DNA of 64,000 nt, taken from positions 3,162,001 through 3,226,000 of the forward strand of contig JASFXZ010000016.1 of the NCBI GenBank assembly GCA_032209605.1, written 5' to 3'. The notes beneath the pieces are model-generated. The model did not search any database. It had not been told where the DNA came from and worked only from the letters and a program-made list of their open reading frames with translations. The DNA comes from Mactromeris polynyma (lineage: Eukaryota; Mollusca; Bivalvia; Venerida; Mactridae). Positions 61,801-64,000 of the stretch are shown in pieces (position 1 is the stretch's first letter; each line of letters starts with the position of its first letter). The translations under genes and the position numbers were made by a program.

Positions 61801-63332
61801 AACTTCGGCAAAGACGAGAGGTAAAATCAGAAAACGTAATAACATTTTATTTGTCCTTAAACATGTGTTGTGTTAGAATAGTTGGTTTGACAGCTCTAAT
61901 ATTGTAAAGATGTGTGTAAGTCTCCTATTTTCTACCAATACTCATCGTTTGAAATGTTTATTATTTATTTGGAAATGTAGTATATCCTGCATGGGGTTAG
62001 AAATCATGGGAATTAGGGGTCTGTCGACTCTTGTTACATGGATATTTGTAACAGCGGAATTATTCATTTAGCAACTCAAATCCAGTGGAAACGAATCTGC
62101 CAATTACGTATTGGATTTAATTGAGTGTAACAACATTATACAACAATAAACGGTATTAGTCCAAACATGGTTGTTAACACAAGAGTTGACTGTACTGTCA
62201 TACATGTAGTAATTTCTTTTAAATCGCAAACATTTCGGACCGTATCATCATTATATGAATATTGTTCAAGAGATTTTCTCAAAAATTTTGGACCGTATCA
62301 TCATTATATGAATACTGTTTAAGAGATTGTCTCAAAGATTTTTGGACCGTATCATCATTATATGAATATTGTTTAAGAGATTGTCTCGGTGGCACAGTTG
62401 GTATTGGGCAGTTATTTCAGTGCTAGTAGGTATTGGTACCATTCATACTGTTGTAGGTTCGAGCTCAGTTTAGGTCATTAAATGTATCAAATATTTAAAA
62501 TCAATTTTCTTTCTCCAAAGGCAGTTGTCGAAGTCTTTTGTGTTTCTGTTTGTTTGACAAATAAAATGAAAAAGCGTTATTTATATGAGGGTTGTCTCAG
62601 AAAATTGCAAACATTGATTGTGTTTTCTCTAATATGCATGTATCTAATATTTGAAAAACAAAAATAAAATTATTCTGTAATAATGCTTTATTATAATTGG
62701 AAATTTCATTAAAATTGTGAGGAGAGATTTAAAATGTCAAGGCTAACCTTGGTCACCACTCATTTATTCCCTCCTTTACTTACTTCTGTTAAAATCAGGA
62801 TATGAAATATATTTCTTCAGATTTTCTCCATGTGCTTAACAGTTGTTTTTGTCTGTTGTATAGTATATGTTTAACCTTGTAGCGTTTGTTCTCATATTTC
62901 TGCTTCTTTATATATTATGCAGATTTGACTACTTTTGTATTCACCCCTCAATTATTGTACGGATTGTATATATAAGTTATATATCTCTATATTGAATGGT
63001 GATAGAACTACCATATCTACATGTAGAGACAAGGGCAAATAGACATGTCTTGTTTCACTGCGCAACATGGTCAAGGTCGTATTGTGAGGTCAAAGGTCGA
63101 ATTTGGAGAAATGTGTTTTTATGAGGGAATACTTTATATTTATTGTCATATTGTCTATTAAGTCACAATGACTACTATGAACTTCACTAAATGCAATTTT
63201 GTTCAGCTATTCAAACACTGCTCGTTTTCATTACAGGATTTGCTTTTGAACAAACGACAACTTGAAGAGTTACGTTGTTACAACCAGGAAAGGATTGATC
63301 TACTAAAAACTTCTATAAAGAAACTCAAATGA
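4780..63332 (+). CDS. GSE1: GSE1-family chromatin corepressor-associated protein (whole coding span, 14 exons)
   Basis: Coding model: join of 4780-4882, 43900-44112, 44432-44598, 46347-46477, 47346-47564, 48443-48652, 49002-49201, 51128-51306, 51999-52788, 54281-54487, 55720-56097, 58590-58718, 61717-61820, 63237-63332. All introns are GT-AG, phases match at every junction, and the sum is 3126 nt (1041 aa plus TGA). Recognition rests on motifs in vertebrate GSE1 order: SSFAAALRKLA (about 88-98), PPVVTIAPT (140-148), FQPYRP..DD.R (228-239), FPHPAFR (272-278), PPPLISP (498-504), KLDLEERR and PPLKLDTS (671-719), basic KRRRRMKERS (746-755), QEFHESVLQ (about 913-921) and a C-terminal coiled coil starting EKLERQ. 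Vertebrate GSE1 (about 1217 aa) is nuclear and associates with the LSD1-CoREST-HDAC (BHC) corepressor; I recall a Pfam domain DUF3736 in it. The same role here is inferred. A vertebrate stretch rich in EEKW/RQRRLRQEKED-type charge is not found between exons 7 and 9. It may be lost or lie in an exon I missed. Confidence 0.92.
5879..5977. mobile_element. Short foldback MITE, GGCCTTATTC family
   Basis: Inverted ends: left cttattcc-atcacaaacatgttaagac, right gtcttaacatgtttgtgaataa, giving at least 20 bp of hairpin around an 80-100-bp element. Its termini (GGCCTTATTC...ACAAAC) are shared with the larger element at 55130-55391. Confidence 0.7.
6455..6638. mobile_element. 184-bp TA-flanked MITE (GACCTCG family), copy A
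   Basis: Begins tacaattGGACCTCGTTTATT and ends with its inverted counterpart AATGAACGAGGTacgaatgta. Internal landmarks are cgaatacttggtatcatccgaaat, aggtcctgatgtatct and cgaattggaagtgggctattc. The copy at 45047-45230 has the same 184-bp length and landmarks. TA at both ends fits insertion by a Tc1/mariner- or pogo-like transposase. Confidence 0.8.
7583..7826. mobile_element. CRE-bearing foldback MITE, copy 1
   Basis: Ends are inverted: atatgagcgctgttatggga on the left, cgacagcggcgctcatat on the right. Inside, aagaaaacg and cgttttctgg mark a second nested inverted repeat. Clear homology throughout to 8714-8951. Contains aaatgacgtcact near its right end. Confidence 0.85.
8101..8229. repeat. 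28-bp tandem repeat, 4.5 copies
   Basis: Unit tttttctatcaccaaacctg followed by cttgttgg, nearly identical between copies. It sits between the two CRE-bearing MITE copies. Confidence 0.92.
8506..8574. mobile_element. GACCTCG-family MITE, truncated left-end fragment
   Basis: Matches the left third of the 184-bp element (ttggatctcatttatttgac, ccaaatacttgatatcatcc). It then breaks off into unrelated sequence containing ggtgggtaggtag. Confidence 0.7.
8714..8951. mobile_element. CRE-bearing foldback MITE, copy 2
   Basis: Same element as 7583-7826 in the same orientation. Ends atatgagcgctgctatggga / acagcggcgctcatat, flanked by GTT on both sides (possible 3-bp target duplication). Carries full TGACGTCA palindromes at both inner shoulders (gtgacgtcatttc and aatgacgtcac) plus gacgtcacatg. 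A 135-codon open frame across it is accidental. Confidence 0.85.
11274..11398. mobile_element. Foldback MITE copy (TTTGCAGCTAACG family), degraded
   Basis: Shares agtaaaggt.tttgc.gct.acgttt, aatttggtt.cccgtgtgca and gagatacgg...gggatacaaaac with 28243-28382. Its outermost ends are eroded; the inner inverted repeat (gcagctaacg / gcaactgttagcc) remains. Confidence 0.7.
11767..11844. mobile_element. Short hairpin MITE (CGAGGGTTCAGTGCAAGAC), copy 1
   Basis: 78-bp near-perfect palindrome: tcgagggttcagtgcaagac at the left, gtcttgcactgaaccctcga at the right, with a short AT-rich loop (actcctatg...ataggtgtta). The same arms recur at 17722-17792. Confidence 0.85.
12349..12585 (+). mobile_element. tRNA-derived SINE-like element
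   Basis: The head is tRNA-like: gcccgcctggttagttcagt, A-box region tggttagttcagtttgtagag, B box ggttcgattcc at 12404, and a closing cggagca. Body continues with catttggctacgg, ggggaagtagtcagcgtgc. A reverse tRNA-like motif (atggatcgaacccacgac, 12534) lies at the end. The head matches the one at 20081-20161. A functional tRNA is unlikely because acceptor-stem pairing is imperfect. Confidence 0.65.
13374..13450 (+). mobile_element. tRNA-like SINE head (diverged)
   Basis: A-box-like tggctatatggtagagg and B-box-like gggatcgagcc at the expected spacing of about 40 bp. No clear tail or target duplication seen. Confidence 0.4.
13605..13658. repeat. 27-bp direct duplication
   Basis: cggaaatattgacctgggaa + actgact occurs twice head to tail, identical. 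Confidence 0.9.
14873..15164. repeat. Dispersed repeat (about 290 bp), copy 1
   Basis: Co-linear with 26622-26885 in the same orientation. Shared landmarks: gaggttaagatt.g.tgtgcaacataa, gaaattcag.ggatttcggta, ttatcgaaa.gttaaccaatccgcatca, acaaacg..gttcggtt, gatttgattggtttacacaa and atatgcaaatagcaaa. No coding potential. Type of element unknown. Confidence 0.82.
15811..17013. repeat. 75-bp tandem repeat, 16 copies
   Basis: Unit contains ttgatgctgatatagcctgt, agaaaacttcatagtagtct and tacaagattggttataaaca. Copies differ by only a few substitutions (gctgat/gttgat, caccat/taccat/cacctt). Because 75 is a multiple of three and the unit has no stop in some frames, both strands show frames of about 400 codons; neither is a gene. 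One extra T in copy 15 and TA in the last copy are the only length changes. Confidence 0.96.
17722..17792. mobile_element. Short hairpin MITE (CGAGGGTTCAGTGCAAGAC), copy 2
   Basis: 71-bp palindrome; arms cgagggttcagtgcaagact and agtcttgtgctgaaccctcg, with the stem continuing through taactcctat/ataggagtta and almost no loop. Flanked by AAAA on both sides (possible short target duplication). Confidence 0.88.
20081..20161 (-). mobile_element. tRNA-derived SINE head, minus strand
   Basis: On the minus strand: gcccgcctggctagctcagt, tttgtagagcgc, then B box gggttcaattt and closing gggtcgggca. The 5' and 3' ends pair in a near 7-bp acceptor stem (one mismatch). It looks like a tRNA gene relic or SINE head of the same family as 12349. 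No typical anticodon arm could be confirmed. Confidence 0.6.
20204..20305. repeat. Dispersed repeat with ATGACTGCTTCCTGGGTT core, copy 1
   Basis: Contains acagtgattgtgaaacaaa, aatgactgcttcctgggtta and gggattgtgaag. The same blocks occur inverted at 49616-49720 and, partially, direct at 56336-56410. It may be the tail of a SINE. Confidence 0.65.
21390..22190. repeat. 27-bp tandem repeat, about 28 copies
   Basis: Unit attgcccttgaactggacca + catattt, with frequent ggacc/gtacc and attta/cttac alternation. The edges decay gradually (gcccctgaattgtat at the left, gctcttaaataacacc at the right). The 27-bp period keeps frames open on both strands, giving ALELDHIFI- or VQFKGNKYV-type pseudo-proteins that are not genes. 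Confidence 0.95.
23188..23300. repeat. Dispersed repeat, copy 1 (inverted partner at 53124)
   Basis: Blocks agggttttccctagatttta, cttggacccttgtgtttgac, aaattaggggtccttagtaa and atatgcagttt recur in reverse complement at 53124-53222 (aaactgcatat, ttactaaggacccccaattt, gtcaaacatgagggtccaag). 30 kb apart, opposite orientation. Confidence 0.8.
24470..24542. repeat. Short direct duplication
   Basis: gtatgttaa.....cgtggtc.gtgttactagt occurs twice in tandem with a few differences. Confidence 0.7.
26622..26885. repeat. Dispersed repeat (about 265 bp), copy 2
   Basis: Second copy of the element at 14873-15164, same orientation and order of landmarks, with small internal deletions. Confidence 0.82.
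28243..28382. mobile_element. 140-bp foldback MITE, CCTGTGTTCAG ends
   Basis: Left end cctgtgttcag and right end ctgaacacagg are perfect inverted repeats. Inverted similarity continues inward (ttgcggctcacgtt / aacgtttgcaactgttagct). A degraded relative is at 11274-11398. Confidence 0.82.
28426..28540. repeat. 37-bp tandem repeat, 3 copies
   Basis: cagccactatacctctacca + cagtagtaagggctctc, three nearly identical copies (28426, 28463, 28500). Confidence 0.95.
30678..30851. mobile_element. TA-flanked MITE, CAGTAAAACCTC ends
   Basis: Left TACAGTAAAACCTCACC, right inverted TTGAGGTTTAACTGTA, with further inward pairing (aagaccacctcaataataag / cttataattgaggt; taagaccacctcaataagaa inside). CAGT termini and a TA duplication are typical of Tc1/mariner-pogo-type transposition. 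Confidence 0.85.
30934..33770. repeat. 53-bp minisatellite, about 50 copies, with 12-mer higher-order structure
   Basis: Unit tgatgactggtttgttaatg + agatcaggtatgtgtgtttg + tgcggtcactggc. Variant monomers recur in blocks: the gactgatgac variant followed by gaaatcaggtatgttt is at 31461, 32097 and 32733, exactly 636 bp (12 units) apart; the cgggcaatgg/ggacaatgg variant is at 31240, 31876, 32512, then 33307 (795 = 15 units). From about 33585 to 33770 copies are strongly diverged (gtctgttgatgaggtgggat), as expected at an array edge. Confidence 0.96.
34386..34554. mobile_element. hAT-like MITE (AGGGGTGTC ends), copy 1
   Basis: Left AGGGGTGTCAATAA, right TAGTAACACCCCTG, flanked on both sides by ATTTAGT (34379-34385 and 34555-34561), a clean target-site duplication. 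Internal landmarks cttgtatgagtggtcataat, aaggggagt, agaccccc and acttttgat are shared with 56478-56638. CAGGGGTGTC-type ends and 7-8-bp duplications suggest the hAT superfamily. Confidence 0.85.
35521..35659. mobile_element. Foldback MITE with about 39-bp inverted ends
   Basis: Left atctgacatgagtgttcatg ttttatttaatttattaaa; the right end is its imperfect inverse (tttaataaattcaataaaat, aaacacgaatgctagat). Inside, a second hairpin tgatataatgc / gcattatatca encloses caggctttgccga. Confidence 0.82.
35660..36480. mobile_element. Possible 0.8-kb non-autonomous DNA transposon
   Basis: tttatcacataac near 35665 and gttatgtgataaatt near 36463-36480 are inverted repeats of about 13 bp. The interval is visibly richer in GC and CpG than its surroundings (e.g. 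cacacgcgctgctgtgacga, cactcccgcgtcgta), suggesting a separate origin. It holds only frames under 105 codons on both strands that I do not recognise. It also contains a palindrome aatccactagtggatt at 36408. Boundaries are tentative. Confidence 0.45.
37114..37925. repeat. 19-bp minisatellite, about 40 degenerate copies
   Basis: Unit gtagactggtactcatgct, with variants (caggtt, catagta, gtggtac, ctaaggtttta). A short higher-order block actcatgctgtaaactggtt + ctaaggttttagactggt recurs around 37600-37720. Confidence 0.92.
39719..39850 (+). repeat. Possible SINE remnant (B box only)
   Basis: cgtgggtttgagccccgg resembles a tRNA B-box/T-arm and is followed by SINE-like body sequence; no A box is visible. 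Confidence 0.25.
40324..42453. mobile_element. 2.1-kb foldback element made of palindromic units
   Basis: Terminal inverted repeats taccggtgtaacag (left) and ctgttacaccggta (right) bound the element. Between them about 25 near-palindromes of the form ggggaagttctggaccggtc + cagttcttcccc are separated by 40-100-bp AT-rich spacers. Left of about 41690 units read gtggggaagttctgg...cttccccccta; right of it the inverse (aaggggagaagaactgg...acttccccaccc). So the whole is a large inverted repeat with unequal arms (1.37 and 0.76 kb). A 380-bp higher-order block (cagctggtcttaattctgtt...) repeats at 40966 and 41346. There is no transposase frame, so it would need help in trans. Confidence 0.88.
42817..42866. 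repeat. 15-bp tandem repeat, 3 copies
   Basis: taatgttgttttgcg three times, the last diverging to ttttgag. Confidence 0.9.
43900..44112 (+). CDS. GSE1: GSE1 exon 2 (residues 35-105), SSFAAALRKLA motif
   Basis: Acceptor tattttcag|G, donor CCTG|GTTAGT, phase 1 to phase 1. The exon encodes a Ser/Pro-rich segment with NTATVSPL and SPTNG, which parallel TTATVNPL and SPLNG of vertebrate GSE1. It ends in SSFAAALRKLANQAKDP, the most diagnostic match to the vertebrate SSSFAAALRKLAKQAEEP. This is the strongest single piece of evidence for the family assignment. Confidence 0.95.
44432..44598 (+). CDS. GSE1: GSE1 exon 3 (residues 106-161), PPVVTIAPT motif
   Basis: Acceptor ttacag|AG, donor CCA|GTAAGT, phase 1 to phase 0. 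The exon encodes a Pro/Thr/Ser-rich, probably disordered stretch containing SPPVVTIAPTQ, near-identical to the TPPVVTIAPT motif of vertebrate GSE1. It follows exon 2 after a 319-bp intron. Confidence 0.94.
45047..45230. mobile_element. 184-bp TA-flanked MITE (GACCTCG family), copy B
   Basis: TACAGTCTGACCTGGTTTAT on the left, GAGCGAGGTCCGACTGTA on the right. Same length and internal landmarks as 6455-6638. The better preserved ends show CAGTC-GACCT termini and a TA at each border. Confidence 0.87.
45754..45990. mobile_element. 237-bp foldback MITE (CTATCCTTAAA ends)
   Basis: Left taagctatccttaaaccatg ttt gtttgg; right caccaaacaaacaaagtttt aaggatggcctta, the imperfect inverse over about 30 bp. 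Inner motif accagcacattttggtgggg + aggtag is shared with fragments at 8585-8625 (cagcaaaatgtaggtgggta) and, inverted, 55500-55655 (cctacccacctaaatgttgctgg), which also ends in aaaggatggcc. Confidence 0.78.
46347..46477 (+). CDS. GSE1: GSE1 exon 4 (residues 162-204), Ser/Arg/Asp-rich linker
   Basis: Acceptor ccgttag|A, donor AGAAG|GTAATA, phase 0 to phase 2. The exon encodes TLERLHSNSSMFES and then a Ser/Arg/Asp-rich tail. The acceptor polypyrimidine tract (ttttatttatctccccg) is good. Homology is weak in itself; the call depends on frame continuity between exons 3 and 5. Confidence 0.86.
46478..47345 (+). other. GSE1 intron 4 with a nested repeat
   Basis: Donor GTAATA, acceptor ttgttgttgcag. 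Mostly occupied by an outer repeat with aacctctcaatagcaacaac and ttgttgctctacagaggtt at about 46497-46575 and related aagaggttgctc near 47035, into which the 46582-46950 element appears inserted. Confidence 0.65.
46582..46950. mobile_element. 369-bp MITE with 27-bp inverted ends, nested
   Basis: Left aattgggtggtctgatgcca aaatgaa; right ttcactttggtatcagacca cccaatt, inverse with two mismatches. It interrupts a surrounding repeat with gttgctc/gaggttg motifs. Confidence 0.82.
47346..47564 (+). CDS. GSE1: GSE1 exon 5 (residues 205-278), FQPYRP-DD-R / poly-Ala / FPHPAFR block
   Basis: Acceptor ttgttgttgcag|A, donor TTCAG|GTAAAA, phase 2 to phase 2. The exon encodes GFQPYRPGDDMRPPL, an eight-alanine run (mixed GCN codons, so not a pure trinucleotide repeat) and LPPHAFPHPAFR. 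Vertebrate GSE1 has the same order: FRPYHTTDDLR, an Ala-rich stretch and APHPFPHPAFR. This is a clear orthologous block. Confidence 0.95.
47565..48442 (+). other. GSE1 intron 5
   Basis: Donor GTAAAA, acceptor ttatttattcag. AT-rich; no repeat or element recognised. Intron 6 (48653-49001) is likewise plain. Confidence 0.8.
48443..48652 (+). CDS. GSE1: GSE1 exon 6 (residues 278-347)
   Basis: Acceptor ttattcag|G, donor GAAAG|GTACGA, phase 2 to phase 2. Encoded sequence starts FDDPLLLERYRMMQSPY and includes PHPSLHPLLANGGRYPHEL, which parallels the MDD..., SPFYP, PPLHP and GVRYPPEL sequence that follows FPHPAFR in vertebrate GSE1. The exon is rich in Pro, Met and aromatic residues and ends in SDHRSPSMLSE. 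Confidence 0.93.
49002..49201 (+). CDS. GSE1: GSE1 exon 7 (residues 348-414), Arg/Glu-rich charged helix
   Basis: Acceptor ttttctacag|A, donor TTGT|GTAAGT, phase 2 to phase 1. About 60 residues of alternating Arg/Glu/Asp/Lys (EREKDREREREREKDRE type) predict a long charged single helix or coiled coil. Vertebrate GSE1 carries the same type of RE/RD repeat at the equivalent position. The purine-rich exon gives Arg/Ser-rich or Leu-rich reading frames on the opposite strand; those are shadows. Confidence 0.94.
49259..49480. mobile_element. TA-flanked MITE, CAGTAAAACTTC ends
   Basis: Left TACAGTAAAACTTCAAAACC, right inverted GGTTTCAAAGTTCTACTGTA; 222 bp with TA at both borders. Inner repeated gttcgag/ctcgacc motifs. 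Starts 57 bp after the exon 7 donor. Confidence 0.82.
49520..49720 (+). repeat. SINE-like repeat, ATGACTGCTTCCTGGGTT family copy 2 (inverted)
   Basis: A degraded tRNA-like part (ctttgtggtatatgagttgt ... aaggtcaagggctcaaatta) is followed by cacaatccctacattag and acccaggaagcagtcat...aatcactg, the inverse of the blocks at 20204-20305. Confidence 0.55.
51128..51306 (+). CDS. GSE1: GSE1 exon 8 (residues 415-474), GSIIQGTP motif and Ser run
   Basis: The acceptor is a NAGNAG tandem (cttacagcag): splicing at 51128 or 51131 keeps frame and adds or drops one codon. Donor AGG|GTAAGT, to phase 0. The exon encodes KFGSIIQGTPKGLGIADRYP, a VSSSSSST serine run and a basic Ser-rich tail. GSIIQGTP resembles the repeated GSI-x-QGTP motif of the NCoR/SMRT corepressors. 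That resemblance is to motif form only and may be short linear convergence. Confidence 0.88.
51307..51998 (+). other. GSE1 intron 8
   Basis: Donor GTAAGT, acceptor ttgttttcag. Includes an inverted, truncated copy of the 184-bp MITE at 51574-51712. Otherwise plain. Confidence 0.8.
51574..51712 (-). mobile_element. 184-bp TA-flanked MITE (GACCTCG family), copy C, truncated
   Basis: In reverse complement it carries acagttggaccccgtttatt, cgaatacttagcatcatccg, aggccctgatgtatctt and gtgtcaaattgaaatgggcg, matching copies A and B. The outer right end is missing. Confidence 0.75.
51999..52788 (+). CDS. GSE1: GSE1 exon 9 (residues 475-737), largest exon, KLDLEER / PPLKLDTS block
   Basis: Acceptor tgttttcag|AG, donor AAAG|GTAAGT, phase 0 to phase 1. 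It begins SSTDDQEKRFSMVNPL, soon followed by SRPPPLISPRSQ (vertebrate GSE1 has PPPLISPKPQ). A long Ser/Asp/Arg-rich, presumably disordered middle follows. The end carries VSKLDLEERRKSESQ, an acidic Ser/Asp/Glu cluster, GPPLKLDTSPKK and LLTELGLTTF. These match the vertebrate VSKLDLEERRRREAQ, acidic cluster, QPPLKLDTSSEK and LQLFGLTT in order. This is the family's best conserved interior block. Confidence 0.96.
52819..53000. mobile_element. TA-flanked MITE, CAATAAAACCTGT ends
   Basis: Left TATACAATAAAACCTGTCTT, right inverted AACACAGGCTCAACTGTA. 182 bp; inner ggctgttt/ggctgctt repeats. Inserted 30 bp downstream of the exon 9 donor. Confidence 0.75.
53124..53222. repeat. Dispersed repeat, copy 2 (inverse of 23188-23300)
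   Basis: aaactgcatatctgggaccc, ttactaaggacccccaattt, gtcaaacatgagggtccaag in reverse order relative to 23188-23300. Confidence 0.8.
53982..54075. repeat. 28-bp tandem repeat, about 3.5 copies
   Basis: attacacaatatcacatgtt + tatctcca, nearly identical copies. Confidence 0.92.
54106..54175. repeat. About 22-bp tandem repeat, 3 copies
   Basis: aattaggtcatgcacactgg-type unit with aggtcaagttcaccagaata and aggtcatgcacaccggaact variants. Confidence 0.75.
54281..54487 (+). CDS. GSE1: GSE1 exon 10 (residues 738-806), basic KRRRRMKERS motif
   Basis: Acceptor tttcttgcag|AC, donor AAAAAG|GTAACC, phase 1 to phase 1. FEKWRKRRRRMKERSVSP matches KRRKRRRMLRERSPSP of vertebrate GSE1 and is a plausible nuclear localisation signal. 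It is followed by STPLKTQYRPSEL, then LEPDYKQKCQFLSHNLFLE, which parallels the vertebrate FEEKKKFLTIFNLTHIS. Confidence 0.95.
54488..55719 (+). other. GSE1 intron 10
   Basis: Donor GTAACC, acceptor ttgtttacag. Contains a foldback MITE (55130-55391), a C-rich run at 55049, and a fragment of the CTATCCTT MITE family (about 55490-55655). Confidence 0.75.
55130..55391. mobile_element. 262-bp foldback MITE, GGCCTTATTC ends
   Basis: ggccttattcacaaac at the left, gtttatgaataaggcc at the right (one mismatch). Inner arms tctgaaattcagacttagac ttta / aaagtctgagtttctgtctg agtttcaga continue the inverted repeat. A short relative is at 5879-5977. Confidence 0.85.
55720..56097 (+). CDS. GSE1: GSE1 exon 11 (residues 807-932), QEFHESVLQ motif
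   Basis: Acceptor ttgtttacag|TG, donor ACAG|GTGAGT, phase 1 to phase 1. The exon starts VNEVIKKACEEEKKRRLN, has a charged, Ser-rich, low-complexity middle with KRKLEDD, and ends KSFVQEFHESVLQTTRQKEM. This is equivalent to the vertebrate FAHQFHESVLQSTQKAL, a short conserved helix upstream of the coiled coil. Confidence 0.95.
56098..58589 (+). other. GSE1 intron 11
   Basis: Donor GTGAGT, acceptor tttatttaag. Contains a 95-bp-family relic (about 56205-56260), a partial ATGACTGCTTC repeat (56336-56410) and a hAT-like MITE (56478-56638). The stretch 56640-58580 is AT-rich and unremarkable. Confidence 0.75.
56478..56638. mobile_element. hAT-like MITE (CAGGGGTGTC ends), copy 2
   Basis: CAGGTGTCAATAT on the left, TTAGCGACACCCCTG on the right; ACACA occurs on both flanks. 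Co-linear with 34386-34554 in the same orientation (cttgtatgaatgatcattat, aaggggagt, agacccc, acttttgat). Confidence 0.82.
58590..58718 (+). CDS. GSE1: GSE1 exon 12 (residues 933-975)
   Basis: Acceptor tttatttaag|G, donor CATG|GTGAGT, phase 1 to phase 1. The exon encodes a Trp-containing segment, PWYPVNLEAWSGVDGVMESY, followed by HRHQHG. It aligns with the vertebrate KWQGIEAVFEAYQEH segment that leads into the coiled coil. A second in-frame acceptor (gaag) 7 nt or so downstream is less likely because the upstream one has the better pyrimidine tract. Confidence 0.86.
58758..59060. repeat. 12-bp minisatellite, 25 copies
   Basis: acagggaatgtc or acagggaatgcc, 25 copies with no length change. 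It begins 40 bp after the exon 12 donor. Because 12 is divisible by three and neither word has a stop, five overlapping frames remain open; none is a gene. Confidence 0.97.
59549..61683. repeat. Two-word tandem array, 27-bp and 48-bp units
   Basis: Short word aaggtgccatgttggagtga + actagcc (27 bp); long unit is the short word plus aaaatggtatgtctgtgtgc c (21 bp), 48 bp. The two are mixed irregularly over 2.1 kb. Subtypes (ccaagcagcc, gctatgttggattaaact) cluster in 60745-61420, showing block duplication. All word lengths are multiples of three, so both strands show frames of 280-420 codons that are artefacts. Confidence 0.97.
61717..61820 (+). CDS. GSE1: GSE1 exon 13 (residues 976-1010), coiled coil part 1
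   Basis: Acceptor ttttttattacag|GA, donor GAGAG|GTAAAA, phase 1 to phase 0. The exon encodes GEKLERQILLERNRKLREEN and a further heptad-like LSSVMSQLRQRRE. It matches the vertebrate EEQNLERQVLQTQCRRLE coiled coil. The 2.1-kb tandem array of intron 12 stops only about 33 bp before this exon, leaving just enough room for the polypyrimidine tract. Confidence 0.95.
62237..62395. repeat. 53/54-bp tandem repeat, 3 copies
   Basis: ggaccgtatcatcattatat + gaatattgttcaagagattt + tctcaaaaatttt at 62237, 62290 and 62344. Its unit length equals that of the 30.9-kb minisatellite but the sequence is unrelated. Confidence 0.92.
62384..62470 (+). mobile_element. tRNA-like SINE head (diverged)
   Basis: gtctcggtggcacagttggt resembles an A box, gtaggttcgagctc a B box about 55 bp later. 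No tail identified. Confidence 0.35.
63237..63332 (+). CDS. GSE1: GSE1 exon 14 (terminal; residues 1011-1041, stop TGA)
   Basis: Acceptor gttttcattacag|GA, phase 0. Thirty-one residues starting DLLLNKRQLEELRCYNQER continue the coiled coil and end KKLK, then TGA at 63330-63332. The vertebrate protein ends with a similar leucine-heptad coil followed by a short extra tail that is absent here. Confidence 0.92.
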   Translation, partial: DLLLNKRQLEELRCYNQERIDLLKTSIKKLK

Positions 63333-64000
63333 TTTTACTTGTATTACAAATTTTATTGTGCCATGAATTATATATGTGTGACTAACTTTAAGCATTGTCA
63401 TGTAATATGGTAAAATATGTGTATTTAATTGTTTTTATTCCCGATTCTTATAAAATGTCTACCTTTTTGAGGTAATTTATTGGCAATTTGTGTTGAGTAT
63501 GTATTTTATTCAGTTGTATACATTTATGTCATAAATTCAAAACCTGATTTAGAATTGTACATGTGCTAGAGGGCTATAAATGTTCAAATATCTTGGGTTA
63601 ATATGTTATGGAATATTTTTTGGGGAGTATGTTGATATATGAACTTACAGAAAGGTTTGTGTTGTGATACAATGTTGGGGACAAGGGTTGCAATGTGGGG
63701 GGATATTTGGTGTTGTTGTGGTTATAACTTAAAATATGGAGTACTGTATAAGTAAGGTTAGCACCATTTTTTTTTTGCGAATTTCGCACATATAAGATCA
63801 GCACAGAATTATCACCCAGCATAAATTCCCTATCCATGGAACTAGTATTAACAATACTCTATACTGCTGTTTTTGCAAACATTTCCACTTTCCGCAAATG
63901 GTCTAAAATGAACAATTTGTTGGACTTGTTGACTTACACAAATATTCCCTTATACAGTATGATTGATTATTTTGATATTTTAACGTATCTAACGTAGCTT
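63333..64000 (+). other. GSE1 3' UTR / downstream sequence
   Basis: AT-rich sequence after the stop codon. No canonical AATAAA or ATTAAA is visible up to the window end; weaker hexamers (TATAAA near 63450 and 63576) occur. The 3' UTR therefore probably continues beyond 64000, or a variant signal is used. No other gene seen. Confidence 0.5.

Larger units (their letters stand above)
61821..63236 (+). other. GSE1 intron 13
   Basis: Donor GTAAAA, acceptor ttcattacag. Contains the 53-bp tandem repeat and adjoining tRNA-like motif near 62237-62470. Otherwise AT-rich. Confidence 0.82.

Overview
This is a eukaryotic (animal) nuclear genomic window: AT-rich, intron-dominated, with GT/AG-spliced coding exons separated by kilobases of repeats. 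It has no bacterial operons, rRNA or CRISPR. The single protein-coding gene I can support is a 14-exon ortholog of vertebrate GSE1 (genetic suppressor element 1, a chromatin corepressor-associated protein) on the + strand, coding span 4780-63332. My splice model is in frame throughout: 3126 nt, 1041 residues plus stop. Protein divergence from the vertebrate sequence, tRNA-derived SINE-like copies, many short foldback elements and abundant minisatellites suggest an invertebrate, most likely a mollusc or another lophotrochozoan. That placement is inference; no marker gene in the window fixes the species.

Layout: 1-4779 is upstream or 5' non-coding sequence with a 95-bp tandem repeat, a 1.2-kb pyrimidine-rich tract and a weak TATA-type promoter candidate near 3426. 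Exon 1 (4780-4882) carries the start. Intron 1 (4883-43899, 39 kb) is a repeat museum. It holds two CRE-bearing foldback MITEs (7.6 and 8.7 kb), tRNA-like SINE pieces (12.3, 13.4 and 20.1 kb), short hairpin MITEs (11.8 and 17.7 kb), a 75-bp x16 array (15.8-17.0 kb) and a 27-bp array (21.4-22.2 kb). Further on are a 53-bp minisatellite with 636-bp higher-order periodicity (30.9-33.8 kb), a hAT-like MITE (34.4 kb), two inverted-repeat elements (35.5-36.5 kb), a 19-bp array (37.1-37.9 kb) and a 2.1-kb foldback element built of about 25 small palindromes (40.3-42.5 kb).

From 43.9 kb to the end, exons 2-14 are spaced by 0.25-3 kb introns. They encode, in order: the SSFAAALRKLA motif, the PPVVTIAPT motif, a FQPYRP..DD.R / poly-Ala / FPHPAFR block, an Arg/Glu-rich charged helix, a Ser-rich region with an NCoR-like GSIIQGTP motif, the KLDLEER...PPLKLDTS...LTEL block, a basic KRRRRMKERS motif, a QEFHESVLQ motif and a C-terminal coiled coil. 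Intron 12 is mostly tandem repeat: a 12-bp array just after the donor and a 2.1-kb array of 27/48-bp units ending about 33 bp before the acceptor.

The most unusual structures are the palindromic foldback element at 40324-42453, the higher-order minisatellite at 30934-33770 and the two-word repeat array in intron 12. Many dispersed elements occur as pairs within the window, so their boundaries can be defined here by self-comparison.
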